Assembly (NCBI GenBank): GCA_014904985.1
Contig: MU128919.1
Coordinates: 408,204 to 472,203 of the forward strand
Origin: Hydnum rufescens UP504
Taxonomy: Eukaryota > Basidiomycota > Agaricomycetes > Cantharellales > Hydnaceae
Direction of reading: 5' to 3'
DNA length: 64,000 nucleotides
Shown: piece by piece, positions 1 to 13,200 of the stretch
Layout of the letters: each line of letters opens with the position of its first letter
Position numbering within the stretch: the stretch's first letter is position 1
Notes under the pieces: model-generated
Seen by the model: only the letters and a program-made list of their open reading frames with translations
Told to the model about the DNA's origin: nothing
The model's database searches: none
Position numbers and translations under genes: made by a program

Positions 1-3000
1 GTCTGAAGCGGCAGCTCTCCTTCGCCTTCGCCATCAAACGAATATCGAGCATGAGCCGGGCGACCCTCCTCCTCTTGCTCGTATGCACCAGTAACGCCAC
101 CAGGTCCTACAGCCGGAGTCTCAGAGCGTCGCCAGCCACTCCCATCATGATCCACGTCGGCAGGCAGTCCACCAAATTCTTCTGATCCACGCGAACCTGA
201 TTGGGTTTCACGGCCAGTTGCTGTTGCCAATGCCCCAGTGCCAACGATCGTCGTGCGAGTGGCGGCATTGATGTGTTCTAGGAGTGAGGATGGTCGATGG
301 TGTAGACTGCTATCGTCATCTTGTTCCTCCTTGGGGTCTATACTAAGTGATGGCTCTCGTGACAGCAAGGTCCAAAGAACACCGATTAAGAGCAAGAAGA
401 AAACAATTCCAGCGGAAATTGCAATTGAGATGAGGATAATCACGCCAGCCGCAAGGAAATCTGAAAGTGAACGGTGTCAATATGATAAGCATCGAATAAC
501 CAAGAGTACTCACTGGGCTGGATGAACGAGAATGTTTGGATAGAATTGAACAGGCCAGAAATGACTCCAAAACCCCCGGATAGGGAAGTAGAACTGAGGT
601 ATGGATAAAACGTATTGCCATCATATAATGCAGAAGAGATATTTCCATAGGAGTGAGATGTAAGAGAGCCAGAGATCAGCAACATACGGTCTTGCTGGAG
701 GACACCGTTGGCAGAATGTGTGTCTTGAAGCGGTACCATGGCGAGCTGAGATACAGCGGTAGAACCTTGAAACTCGTCCCCTGAAATGAGCGTTGTCAGG
801 ATCAATCTGGCCCCACTCCACTCCATGAGGACCCACCCAAAGAGTTCCAACTAGAACCGTCCCAGTGAAGCATAAATGGGGTCGTACCATCTGCTGATCT
901 GTATGGCATGTTCAGTCGTATGGAGAGGTAATATAAAAGGGGGGGACACACCTGCCGGCGACGAAGATACTCCTCAGGTTCTGATCATTTATTCGGATGG
1001 CGCTCACAGGTCCAGGAAGACCTGAACCAATCGGAGACCACGTTGAATTCACAAAGTGGTACTTAGCAACATTAGCAGGAGTCCCGTCACTTAAGACCAA
1101 AGAGCCAGCAACCACAAGAGTGTCAGCGGGGTCCTATGGATGCCCGTAAGAAACGTCATGTCTAGAGTTGATTTCTCAAACGAACTTTAGCATAGTCAAC
1201 TGATGTAACCTCGCCCTTTATTCCGTTGCCGAGCGCAGCCCACGTTTGCTTGATACGGTCCCAAGAACAAATGGCAACGCAAGAAACGGAGCCAGCCGTA
1301 GTGAAGGTGCCGGCCACGATGATACTATTGGCATCCGAGGGGGGACTGGATACCGAGCGAACGATCACTCCATTAGACCCTGCAAGAGTGGGCATATTAA
1401 GATGAAATTCAAGCATTCAGAGACGCTCCAAAACAAACCATTCAAAGTTTGCGGAATTGTTTGCCAGTTCTGGCCCACCAAGTCATATATCACGAAGCCT
1501 GATTCGTTTCTGAGTGTAAAATTACCGCCCACAAACAAGTGGTTATTGGAGACGAGGAGAGATAGGACAACGCCATTGATCTGATCCCCTTGCAATCCAG
1601 AGAGTGCAAAGGAGGTTGGATCGTAAAGCGCCACGGCGTCCGAGCGCGACGATGAATCATTAGCAAAGAATGAGAAATTTCCACCAAGCACGAATAGCTC
1701 GTGAGAGTTGGAAGCATCTTTCCAGAACGCACCAGCGAAGACTGCAGGCGCAGGGGTGGAAGTTGGGAGAGGGAGAGCAGCTGGAGTGGGACTAGACTGA
1801 CGGGGAAAAACTGCGGCTCTGATGCGCGGAACGAGCCACGCAACGACACTATCAGTGTGACGAGGTCTGCGCTCGCCGCGTCGCCTTACTGCTGTGGAAT
1901 TCGTGGACACACCGGTCACGGGCGTGCTATCGTCGAGAGAGGTAGAAGGCGGCGTGAGTAACGGTTGTCCATTTTTATCCGCCTGAAGGATAGCCCAGCC
2001 TGTGGCCCCGAATCCACTGGCTGCAGCGAGATTTCCTGCAATATACTCCAAGCCTCCGGATCCAGGTAGAGCCAATGTTGCAGACCCTACGTATAGACCA
2101 CCTGAGGTGATCCATTTCCCAATATCAATATCCCAAACAGCAACACCACCGACGGGAGACCCAAAACCATTGACGAATGTCTCCGTGAAATTTCCAACAA
2201 TAGACAGGCGGCCTTTTGAGATCGATAAAGAGGATACATCTCCATTAACACCCCCTCCCAACGAAGTCCAGGTCCCGCTTCCGACGCTGTATTTTGCAAT
2301 ATTATGCAGGCCACTGCTCCCACCACTGACAGTGTCACTGAATGCGCCACCAACGAAAAGAGTTCCATTCGCAAAAGCCATCGAGTTGACGACGCCGTTC
2401 AATCCATTGCCAGACACGGGGGCAACCGCCCCATCCCGGAATGCCACCAAGTTGGAAAAGATGTTCGTAACTGAGAATGAACCGCCGAGGAAGACCACAC
2501 TATCGGAGGTGGCAATAATGGTCTTGACAACAGCGGATGATAAGGAGGAACCAAGAGCTGCTGCAAACGCTGCTGAAGCAGTCTCAAAAGCAGTCTCTGA
2601 GATATTGCTAATAACGCCTGTGGCATTGAGGGATGGTGAGTTTTGAAGGGGCCATTCGAAAAAGCCGAAGCCATTGGTATCGGGAAGAAGAGATCCGACA
2701 GTTGTCGAGTTCCCACTAGTTGTATTCAGTGAAGTAAGCGTGAATTGGACCCGATCCGCAATTATGTCGTACTGCCCATTCAGGCCTGTGCCTTCGGGGG
2801 CATCAGCGAGTCCAAGAGACACAGTGGAAGTGAAAGCGGGGGAGGAAGGTATAACATATCCACTGTAGACAAGGGTGCGAGTGTCGGTCGTAACCCTTTG
2901 GGAAACCGTGGTCACCCGTGGTTGCGCACCGCCTCCCGGGTACACGGCAACTTTGACGGATGTGCGTCGGGCGCAATCTTGGAGGTCGTTGCAACCAGGG

Positions 3001-4540
3001 ATGTACAGATATACATCGTACGTTCCGGAAGCTGAAACATACGGGTACCAAGTAAGGGTTGGTGCATCACCCGCGGCCGTCCCGACATTCACGGTGGCCA
3101 TGAGAACAGTCTGTGTTGTGGCAGCGATTGACGTGCTAGCCGTGACTACGGACCACTGGCCAGTACTTTTCACGGACGAACCAGAGGGAGAATAGCAGGA
3201 GATTCCATTATTAGATGGGATGGAGGACGCGAAGGCACCTGTAAATATATTTGTGAGATGTCGCCAAAATACATCGGATGCATCCAATACACACCGTCAG
3301 AGAGGACCTGCAACAGATGGAGCCCAGAACCTGGGCCACTCCATGATAAAAGGGTAATCTGGACGCCCGTAAGCGTCGTCGATGCGTCAAAGGTGAAATC
3401 CTGATATGGAACGGAGGGGTCGGATAGAAGAGGGCACGAATTGGAGCAAGTTAAAGTTGCTTTGGTACTAGGGTCGATATATGTGAGGGTGAGAATGTTG
3501 TTATCGGGAATCGATATCACACTGGGCATAAAAAAGGCACGTATAAAACAACCGTAGTTCCCAGAATATCATGTATGAATCACTCACTTGAAAGTTTTAG
3601 TGCCACGACCTTGAAGGAAAGTGTTGCCCAAACGAACGCCTCTGGCGGTTGCGTACTTGTTGGTGCGAACGGTAATCAAGGTTGGTGTTCCGGCTGTTGA
3701 GAACCACGAATTCCCAGGCCCATCACTGCCTGCTGGACATAACACATTTGTAATGTTATTGAAGCCGGACAATGATGACGATGGATTTGCGTTGATATCG
3801 ACAGTTGTCAGGGGAAGGGGGACGAGCGAGGACGAGAAGGGTGACGCTCCACTGGAATACGGTACATTTGGGTTGTTGGTGCTATTCCCAGCACGAGTGC
3901 TAGATCCATATGTGGTGACAAAGGATCCACCAAAATATAAACTTGACCCGGAGGAACTAGGCACGATAGAACGGACAGATGGAGAGAACCCTGACAAACC
4001 GACAAAGGCGGCAGGGGACCACCGTGATGCGTTTGTGTCGAAGATTGCCACGGAACCGCCATATAACGAGGCGTCTGCCCCCACTGGCGCATGGAATGTA
4101 CCTCCTACCCAGACATTCCCGGTCACAACATCACAATATAACGCGTCAACGGTGGCGTCCAACCCTGAGCCCAAGGCGACAAATTTCCCGGAGGTCGTGT
4201 TGTACGATGCAACGTTGGGGAAAGGCACCCCAGATAGACTGGAGAAGTTGCCGGCGACATAAAGGTTATTGTTCAACATACAGGCCGCAGTGATGGATCC
4301 CCCGACATTGGTTGAGCCTAAAATGATCAGGGTGCCATTGGCTGCGCGGGACACAAGGGCGGAGGTGGAGGGATCAAAGACTAAAGTGGAATTGTTGAAC
4401 ACGTCGAGCCCAGCAAATGAACCTGTGAGGGCGACCTTGCCCATGCGCCTAAAGTCGACTTTCGGGACGCTAGCAACGACAACATTAATGACGAAAACCA
4501 AAATGGCAAAGCGAAGGATATAGGAAGCCAAGACAGTCAT
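1..4540 (-). CDS. RAX2: RAX2-like cortical polarity marker (C-terminus cut by window edge)
   Basis: Large secretory membrane protein read on the minus strand from ATG at 4540. The first exon encodes a hydrophobic signal peptide (MTVLASYILRFAILVFVINVVVAS) followed by the RAX2-type start VDFRRMGKVALTGSFAGLDVF. The body (exons about 4540-3590, 3529-3290 and 3260-1370, then shorter exons) is rich in kelch-like turns such as LFVGGNF and VWVGGTF and in N-glycosylation sites. Near 440-350 a single transmembrane helix (AGIVFFLLLIGVLWTLL) precedes an acidic, serine-rich cytoplasmic tail that runs off position 1. In yeasts Rax2 marks the cortex at old division sites and helps place the polarity machinery; a similar hyphal role is inferred. 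Family assignment is firm; exact splice sites below about 1,400 were not resolved. Confidence 0.88.
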
Positions 4541-6452
4541 GGTAGAGCAAGAAAGTCAGATGGCCTGTGTACCTCGAGCCAGACGGCGTGGACGAGGTCC
4601 TTGACGCGTCACGGATATGGAAATGAACTGGAACAAGGAACGGTTGAGGTTGGGTCAAACAAATTCGGCATCCCCCGACTCCTAATTTGGTATGATTTAC
4701 AGCGCTACGGGATTGGTCTTATATCCGTCCTGTAGCTGTGCCTGGATGAGGAGATGGTGGTAACTCCCGGCCCACAGCGCACCGCCGTACCTTGACAAAC
4801 CAGCGGTACCTATGGCAAACGATGCACAGTCGTGCTACTTTCGATGGTTAATAGTGGTTAATGAACATAGAGGACCATTCATTCGGCTTCAATAGATCTA
4901 GAGTTTCCCAATTGATGCGCTACCGTTTGCTCAAGATATTAGAATTTAGAAACACAAGAGGTTGTACATGTGTGCATTAATAAAAGGAGGACAGGATTCT
5001 TGTGCCCAGTTGCTGTATGTCAAGCTTAGCCCCCAAATTTTCCCATCTTTCACACTGTTAAATCTTGAATACAGGTTTGCTGACAGCATGAACTCTCTGT
5101 GAGTCGTTCTATTTTTTCGGCGCATTCCAGCTCAGTGATCCTTTGAGCGACCGCCTCTGGGATGCTGTCGCCATAAGTGATACTGACGGAGTCTCAGGGA
5201 TGTACGTGGCCATTCGTCTTCTCGATGATTCAGTGAGAAAGAGATCGTGGTCGTCATCGAACGTACCGACAGACTCGGAGATCACACAAAAACTTACATG
5301 GATACTATCTCCAAGACCCTAATATCGACATTGGCATGATATTCTGGAAGAGCCTTTGTCTCTTGATTGAATATAACACTGACACTGGCCTCCGCGACCA
5401 GACCCCAGGTGACGTATGTCTATTTTCATACGTGTGCCATCTTCCCCACCTTCTCGTCCCCTGATTCTGGTGCTGGGAGGATACAGTATGCCGAACAGTA
5501 CATCAATTACCTCTACTTGGAAGGCAGCTTCAATCCCAGTCCCTAGATCTGCTCTTTCCATTTGGAGAATATGTCGCCAAGTACAACTTCTCAACGCAGT
5601 CAACATCTATTACATTGATTGATATATTATCCGTGCCCACCCTCTATGCATCGAAGCTTTTCGGCTCTGGCATTCTCCATGTCCTCCAGACAGGCTCCTT
5701 AGCCGCAGTGAGGGTCAGGAACAGCGAACTGGACGTAAAATCCAAGCCCTTCTACCAAGTGCCTGTGCATTTTTCCGAAGGATTATCATTATTCGCGCCT
5801 GGGGTCCTGAGACAGGAGACAGACCCCCCGAATCATCATATCCATGCCGTCGGTTCTGAAACTCACAACACGCACCAGGACTGGACTCACTTAAATCGGC
5901 ACGCAGATAGAACAGAATCCAGCAGGTAGGAAATCCACGTAATACATACGAATACCATACTGTGGTCAGAACAGTAGAAAATGGCCTGAGGTTAGATCGT
6001 TCGGACCAATTGACACCGGCTTCAGTCAGAGAGGAGGGTTTTGGGATGAAAATATTGCTGCATGTCACCAAATAGTTTCGCGCAGGACTAAATACGTCCG
6101 CATGTACGAGGCCCCATACGAATCGATGAGATCCAGGTTTTGCCGTCCCCATATCAGAGAGATCAATAGATCAATCTACAAAACAACAGGGTTCCTTTAT
6201 GTATCGATGCATATCTAAAGGAGCAAGAACGAGATGCTCGATGGACGGCGTGACCTCTCGAGTCACGGTCCGATTGTGACCGGTATACTCCGTTGGAACA
6301 TTACGCCGATAACTAAACAAGGGGTTCAATTCCTGGTACACTAAGTGTACCATGGTGCGTACCCTATTCCAGTTTTGCCTAGGGGAGCAAACTTAAAGCC
6401 CTTGATGTAGTCTCGCCATCGATTTATTAGAAATTTGGATCTCGCAGAAGAG
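4541..6452. other. Intergenic region between divergent RAX2 and HBS1
   Basis: About 1.9 kb separate the two divergent start codons. Only short open frames are present (for example 5416-5622 and 5715-6152), with no recognisable domain, spliced structure or RNA gene. It presumably holds both promoters. A tRNA-like B-box at about 6330 was examined and rejected. Confidence 0.5.
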
Positions 6453-9400
6453 ATGTCGTCAGACCCCATCTCTTCTGACGACGATATAGATGACAAGCGT
6501 CCACCAGAGAATTATCCAGGGATAACTCCAACGCAGCGCGCCCAAATGGAATCAGGTCTCGTACACGTCCGATCGCTTCTTGGGGCTAGCAATTCAATTA
6601 CCGATCGAGATATCCGTGAGTCCCTTTGGGATACATATTTCGATGTCGAGGGCACCGTAGAATGGCTGCTGGAGAAGCGCGAAGAAGGGGCCGAGGCGGC
6701 CCAAAAAGGGAAAATTAAACAAAAAGGTGGGTTTGATGCTGTACATTCTATCGTACACTTCCGACATCTTGGATCCACACTTTTCATCTTTTTTCTCATT
6801 CGTTTCTTGCCATCGTCCGATTGCATTATGTGTTAAACAACACTTCTCCAACGTCTTTATCGATCGAGCATAGACCTCCATTCTCAATCTGGAACTGTCG
6901 CTACTCCCGCCCCTCTCTCCGCTCTTCAGCGACTCTCGCTTGCCAGCCAGGAAAGTCATAAGACCAAGCGGAAGCTGCCCTTGTCATCACTTGCTCGAAA
7001 GATACAGCCTGCGAATACCGAGGCACTCTCCCCATCACATCAAACGCTATCTACTTCGCAACAAGCATCTCTCCCGACTCGACCGCACACCCGCATCAAT
7101 AAGGACACTTCCCAAAAATCACCCCTCGTTGTTCCCACGAACTCCGGCCTTTCCAGCCTCGCCCGTAAAGCCATAGACCGTAATTCGTCTCAAAGTGAAA
7201 GTGGTTCTTTTACAGGCCCCAGAACCTCCAAGCTTGCCCAAAAGATCAAGCTAGCCCAGTCAGCCTCACAAAATAAAGGGGCAGCTCTTGCTGCAGACGA
7301 TTCTGTCCAATCATCCCTCCCCCCCCTGCCCCAGGATACTACTGTCCTTGAGAATCCAAAGTCTCTGCCAGATATCCTGTTCTCCTTCGGGGCGGCCTCG
7401 AGATTGTCGTCGCCCCCAACTACTCGATCAGATATCCCCCCTGCGACCCCTATTGCAGCATCTGCATCGACGTTTGCATCGATCCTCGTCTCGGCGAAAG
7501 ATATGTCGTTGCCCCCAGGGACGCGGGTACTTTTGGACAACGAGGGATTCAGATCTACGCACAACCGCGAATCCCTCTTCACTTTTAACACGCCAAGTCC
7601 TGATGATATCGTGCTCGCCAAGCGAGCGGGGACGAGGCTAGCCAAGCAGCGCGCAGGCGGGGCGTTGTAAATCTGAGGTGAGCCCCCGAAATTCCAATGA
7701 CCTCAAGGCCCGTTCTGACGTCTTCGAGCTTATTAGAAACTTTTTCTAATTCATCTACTCATTCTAATTAATTTCTATTGCTACTCTCCCAACTTTCAAA
7801 CAACCATCTTTCCCTCGTTTTCGCATTCAAGATGCTAACTCTTTACTTTTCAAATTGTATGTCGATCCTGACAGCTAAAGCCAACAAGGCGAGGAGTGTA
7901 CCCGGCACTCCAACAAGGAAGACAGCACCCCAGCCATCTCGCACGGCAATCGAGCGCACCATGCAGCGTGCTGGACATTCTGCCCCATCAACCTCAGCCC
8001 CCACCCCAGTATCCACCCGTCCTTCGTCCCCTGCCCCTATATCACCAGCCTCCCCTTCCTTCGTGTTGGCCACGGGGGTTACAGGGATATCATTGTCCCA
8101 AGAACTGCCGCCTCCACCTGGAGACGAGCCAGCTATGAGTTATTCGCGCACGAAACTTCTCGAAGAGGCCCGCCGATCCCTTACATCTACCGATGGTGGT
8201 AAGACGGCTGCCAGTATGGTCGTCATCGGTGCGTTCGATCATTGCTCTTTGTCGCACTCTGGATTATTATATCGTTTTCATAGGCCATGTTGACGCTGGG
8301 AAATCCACTCTCATGGGCCGACTCATGTACGAGCTGGGTCCACTTGATGAAAAACAGCGTGTTGCGAATGAAAGAGCCAGTGACAAGCTAGGGAAGTCTA
8401 GTTTCTCCTGGGCGTGGGGTCTTGATGCTCTAAGCGAGGAGCGAGATCGGTATGTTTGCTTGAAATTCACACTCGTATATTTCTTTGTCAATCTCATTTT
8501 CTGACACCATGGATTGCAGCGGTGTTACGATGGACATCACACAAACTACCCTCCCCCTACCAACGATCACTCTCACCATATTGGACGCTCCCGGCCACAA
8601 AGACTTCGTCCCAAACTTGATATCTGGAGCCTCACAAGCCGATACGGCCCTCCTCGTCGTGGATGCTAGTGTAGGCGAATTCGAAGTTGGGTTTCGCGGA
8701 GGCGGTCAAACCAGGGAACACATTCTGCTCGTCCGAAGCCTCGGTGTATCCAGTCTCATTATCGCGATAAACAAACTAGACATGGTGCATTTTCTGGGGC
8801 TCTTGTCTCATGCGTTCCTGACCAGATGTTGTCTAGGTGGAGTGGTCACAAACTCGTTATAATGAGATTTGCGGGATTCTTCGCCCCTTCCTAGTTCAGT
8901 CTGGGTTTCAACCTTCTCGCCTGTCGTTCGTCCCGTGTGCCGCGATGAAGGGTGTCAATCTGACAACGAACAAGGATTCAACGTTGAAGAAGTGGTATTC
9001 AGGACCCACTTTGGCCCAGGAACTCGGTATTGTGTTCTGCATCAATGGTAGGGGATGCGCGATTCATGATTCCTTTTCCAAGATAAAATCGTGCCCCCTT
9101 CGCGAGATATAGACAGCCCATTACGCCTACCCGTTTCCAATGTGTTCCGAGGGGGTGCTGGTGGAATTTCTGCTGGCGTTGGTGTGTCTGGCCGAGTATG
9201 CACAGGGTTTCTTCAGGTCGGCGAGAAATTGCGCGTCCTCCCTGGTGATGAGATCGCGACCGTCCGCAGTAAGTTCTTTCATTTCTTTATTAGTTCGCTA
9301 ATGTGTTCAATGGTTCGCAGAGGTTGAAATAGATGATCAGTCTGGTTCCTGGGCTGCTGCCGGCGCCAATGTGACCCTGTACCTGTCTGGACTCGATTTG

Positions 9401-9995
9401 GTCAACATCAGGTCAGCACAATGTGACTCGCTAGCTGGAATTGATAAGCAGTTGTATTGAAGCCTTTACTCTCTCAGTGTCGGTAGTGTTCTTTGTCCCC
9501 CCTCGAATGTGGTACAATTAGCCTCGCATTTCGTCGCCCAAATCATTCTCTTCGATTTGACGCTCCCCATCACCTCGGGTGCCACCGTAAGTAGACTAAG
9601 ATGTCCCAAAGAAACAGAACTAACCCATCCTGTGACATCATAGATCGAGCTTTTCCATCACTCACGCGACACCCCCGCCACCATCAGTAAACTTATTGAG
9701 ACGATCGATAGAGCAACCGGCGTGGTTCTGAAGACCAAGCCCCGTGTTCTCAGCAAGAATACTTCTGCACGAGTTGAGATTCGGATCAAATCTTCTCCTA
9801 CCTCTGCGATCAAGGCAGTGTCTATTCCTCTGGAAACATTCACTGTCAATAAGGATATGGGCCGAATAGTCCTACGGAGGGGTGGCGAGACCATTGGTGC
9901 CGGTATGTTCTGGGGAAGTGCAGTGTAAATGATCTTTCATCCTGACACTGTTCCCCCAAACCCATGCAGGGATTATCACGGAAATTATTTCCTAA
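6453..9995 (+). CDS. HBS1: HBS1-like translational GTPase (ribosome rescue)
   Basis: eRF3/EF1A-family GTPase that works with Dom34/Pelota to dissociate stalled ribosomes in no-go and non-stop decay. The first exon carries the HBS1 N-terminal helical domain ([27 protein letters not shown]). A long serine/proline-rich linker follows (about 6,900-8,240). Then come the G motifs: GHVDAGKST (about 8,284), switch region [31 protein letters not shown] and NKLDMV (about 8,770), followed by beta-barrel domains II and III. The last exon gives GIITEIIS before TAA at 9993-9995. ATG at 6453 is used because the same frame upstream offers only TTG. The linker splice sites are uncertain: the exon ending near 7668 runs into TAA before the obvious donor at about 7679, so that junction needs transcript evidence. 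Confidence 0.87.
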
Positions 9996-10280
9996 CTTCC
10001 GGTTTCACCTGTTGTAGTCTTGGATGACCATACCCAGTGGAAACCCACAGAATTCCATAGTATATGCTACAATGTGTAAAATACGGCCAAAGAAAGCAAG
10101 ATTCTGAAAACAAGAAAATAAGAGAGGAATGGGTGGAAGGAGATAGAAGAGACAAGATATCAAGCTGACAGGTCCGTAACATTGGAGACATGGAGACAAG
10201 GCACAGCAGAGGAGTTAGGGAAACAGGCGCGATGAATATGAATTGGGAACAAGTAAATCGTCGGTTGGAATTGAATAAAA

Positions 10281-13200
10281 TCACTTTCCGTGGTGGTGGA
10301 AAATACCCTTGACTTCCTTCTTGATCTTTCCGAAGAGACTAAATGCGAGACAAGTGAATACGAAGCCCAAAAGAAAGCACGAAATAGTTTACCTCAGTCG
10401 TTTCTTGCGAGGAGCGTCTTTCAAAACAGTCGGAGTGGAAGTGGCACTTGAATCAGCTGGAGCCACTTCATATTCACCAGTTGGTGTCGTAGGAGACTCG
10501 GCCTCCTCCTCTGACGTGGCAGGCCCGGTGGACGGGGAAATCGGTACCGACGTTTCAGCGGCAGGTTCAGTTGCGGGCGCGATAATTTCGTCTGCGGGGG
10601 ATGGCGAAACGGGGCCCGGTTTTTCAGTGGTGAGGTCAATTCCTCGGGAGACAGTCCCATGTTCGGCCACGTTCTCAGCGAGGATGGGTTCAGAAGAAGC
10701 TGGCAGCTCCGTTTCCGATGGAGCTGCGGATAACGCTGGCGCAGGGGCAGGTATTTCAGCTTCTGGGGACGTCACATCAATAGGTGCTTCTGTTGCTGCA
10801 GCTTCAATTCCTGGGGAAGGAATTGCCTCGTCAGTGGATGCGACAACCACTGCCGATTTGTCAGTGGTAACTTCACCTGTTGGGACGACCCCCTCATCCT
10901 CGATTACAGCCTCAGTGCGACCAGGTTCAGGAGAGGCCAACGGTTCTGTTTCAAGAGAAGCAGCTGACACCACTGGCGCAGGCGCGGCCATTTCAGGCTC
11001 GCGAAAAGTCACATCAGGGGATGCTTCTGTTGCTGCAGATTCAATTGCCTGGGGGACAATCGCATCCTCAGGTGGTTGCAAAACCGCCACCAATTTTGCA
11101 GTGGTATCGTCACTTGTTGGGGCAACAATCCCATCCTCGGCTGCAACCTCAGCGACCTTAGGTGTAGTGGCAGCTGGCAGTTCTGTTTCCGGTGGAGCTG
11201 TTGATAACGTTGGCACAGGCACAGGAGCTTCAGCTTCGGGCGAGGTTACGCCAATGGGTGCTTTCACTGCAGCTTCACTTGTCGGGGCGACAATTCCATC
11301 CTCCACTAAAGTCTCAGCGACGATAGGTTCAGTAGCTGATGGCTCCATTTCTGGCGAAGCCGCTGACACCACAGGCACAGGCGTTTCAGGTTCGGGCTTC
11401 GTCACATCATTGGATGTTGCTGTAGCCATGGGCTCAAGCGGTGCGGTAAGAATCGCGCCCTCAGCGGACGGGGGAATCTCCGCCGACTTTTCCGTGCCTG
11501 GAACAAGTATTGGGGTGACAGTCTTATCCTCAGCTATGGCTTCAGAGACGGCGGGCTCAGGAGAGGCTGCTAGCTCTGTTTCTGGTGGAGTTACTGTTAA
11601 CGCTGGAACAGGCACGGGTGTTTCAGGTTCGGTTGATGTCGCATCAATGGGTGCTCCTGTGCCCATAGGTTCAAGTGGTGGGACGACAATCGCCTCTTCC
11701 GTGGATGGGCGAACCGCTGGCGACCCTTCAGTCGACGGGGCAGTCCCATCCTCGACTACAGTCTCAGCGATAACAGGTTCAGGAGAGGCTGCTGGTTCTG
11801 TTTCCGGTGGGGTCAATAGCGACGCTGGTGCTGGCGCAAGCATGTCAGGTTCGGGCGATGCCAAATTAACGGGTGCTTCTGTGCCCGTACCTTCAAGTGG
11901 TGGGGCGACAATCGCCTCAGTGGATGGGAAAACCACGGCGGACCTTTCAATCGGGTCAATTGTTGGGGCACCAATCGCACCCTCGGTTACAGGCTCGGCC
12001 ACGATAGGTTCAGCCGGAGGTGGTGACCCCATTTCCAGGGGAGCTGCCGACACTGCTAGCGTAGGCACGTGTGTCTCAGGTTCGGGGGAAGTCGCCTCAG
12101 TAAGAGCTCCTGTTGCCGCTGCTTCAGGTGGCGGGGCGCCAATCGGCTCCTCAGTGGATGGGAGAATCGTCGTCGACTGTTCCGTTATCGGGTCAATCGT
12201 TGGGACAGCAATCCCATCCTTGGTCACAGCTTCGCTGACAATAGGTTCGGGAGAAGGTGGCGACTCTACTTCCAGAGGTGCTGCTGACAACACCAGCTCG
12301 GGCTCAGCTATTTCAGGTTTGCGCGAGGCCACCTCAGTTGGTGCTTCTGTTACCGCTGCCTCAAGCGGTGGGATTGTAATCGGCTCCTTAGTGGATGGGA
12401 GAACCACTGACGACCTTTCAGTTGGCTCAATTGTTGGGACAGCAATCACATCCTCGGTTACAGCTTTGGCGACGGTAGGTTCAGCGGAAAGTGACGACTC
12501 CACTTCCAGAGGAGCTGATGGCAACACTGGCACAGGCACGGGTATTTCAGCCTCAGGTGATGTGGCCTCGACGGGTGCTTCTGCTTCTGCAGCTTCAAGT
12601 GGTGGTGGGACAATCGCATCCTCAGTTACAGCGTCGGCCACGAGAGATTCAGAGGGAGGCAGTGAATCTATTTCTGGAGGGGCTGCTGACACCACTGGCG
12701 TAGGTACGGGTGTTTCAGATTCGGGGAAAGTTGCCTCAATGGGTGCTTCTGCTGCTTCGGGTGGTGGGGCAACAATCGGCTCCTCGGCGGATGGGAGTAC
12801 CGTTACAGACTTTTCAGTGGTCGGATCAATTGTGGGGATAACCCCATCCTTGGTTACGGTTTCGGTCACGATAGGCTCAGCGGGAGGGGGTGACTCTATT
12901 TTCAGAGGAGCTGCTGACACAGCCGGCGCAGGTGCGGGGGTTTCAGATTCAAGGGAAGTCACCTCGGTGGGTGCTTCTGTTACCGCAGCTTCAACTTGTA
13001 AAGTGGCAATCGGCACCTCGGCGGATGGGAGAATCATTGCCCTTGGGTCAATTGTTGCGACGACATCGGCTGCACCTTCGGCAACAATAGGTTCAGCGGA
13101 GGGTAGCTCTGTTTCTGACAGAGCTGCAAGCACTGGGGGCGCAGGGGTAGCCGAGTCAGGTCCAGGCGACGTCACCACAGTGGCTGTTTCTGGCGCCACA

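Noticed and set aside
6300..6350. tRNA-like B-box GGTTCAATTCC
   Set aside because: No matching A-box, T-arm stem or acceptor stem could be folded around it.
7640..7690. Frame stop in HBS1 near 7668 as a sign of a pseudogene
   Set aside because: It lies in the poorly conserved linker, where unresolved splicing is the simpler explanation; the GTPase and C-terminal domains are intact.
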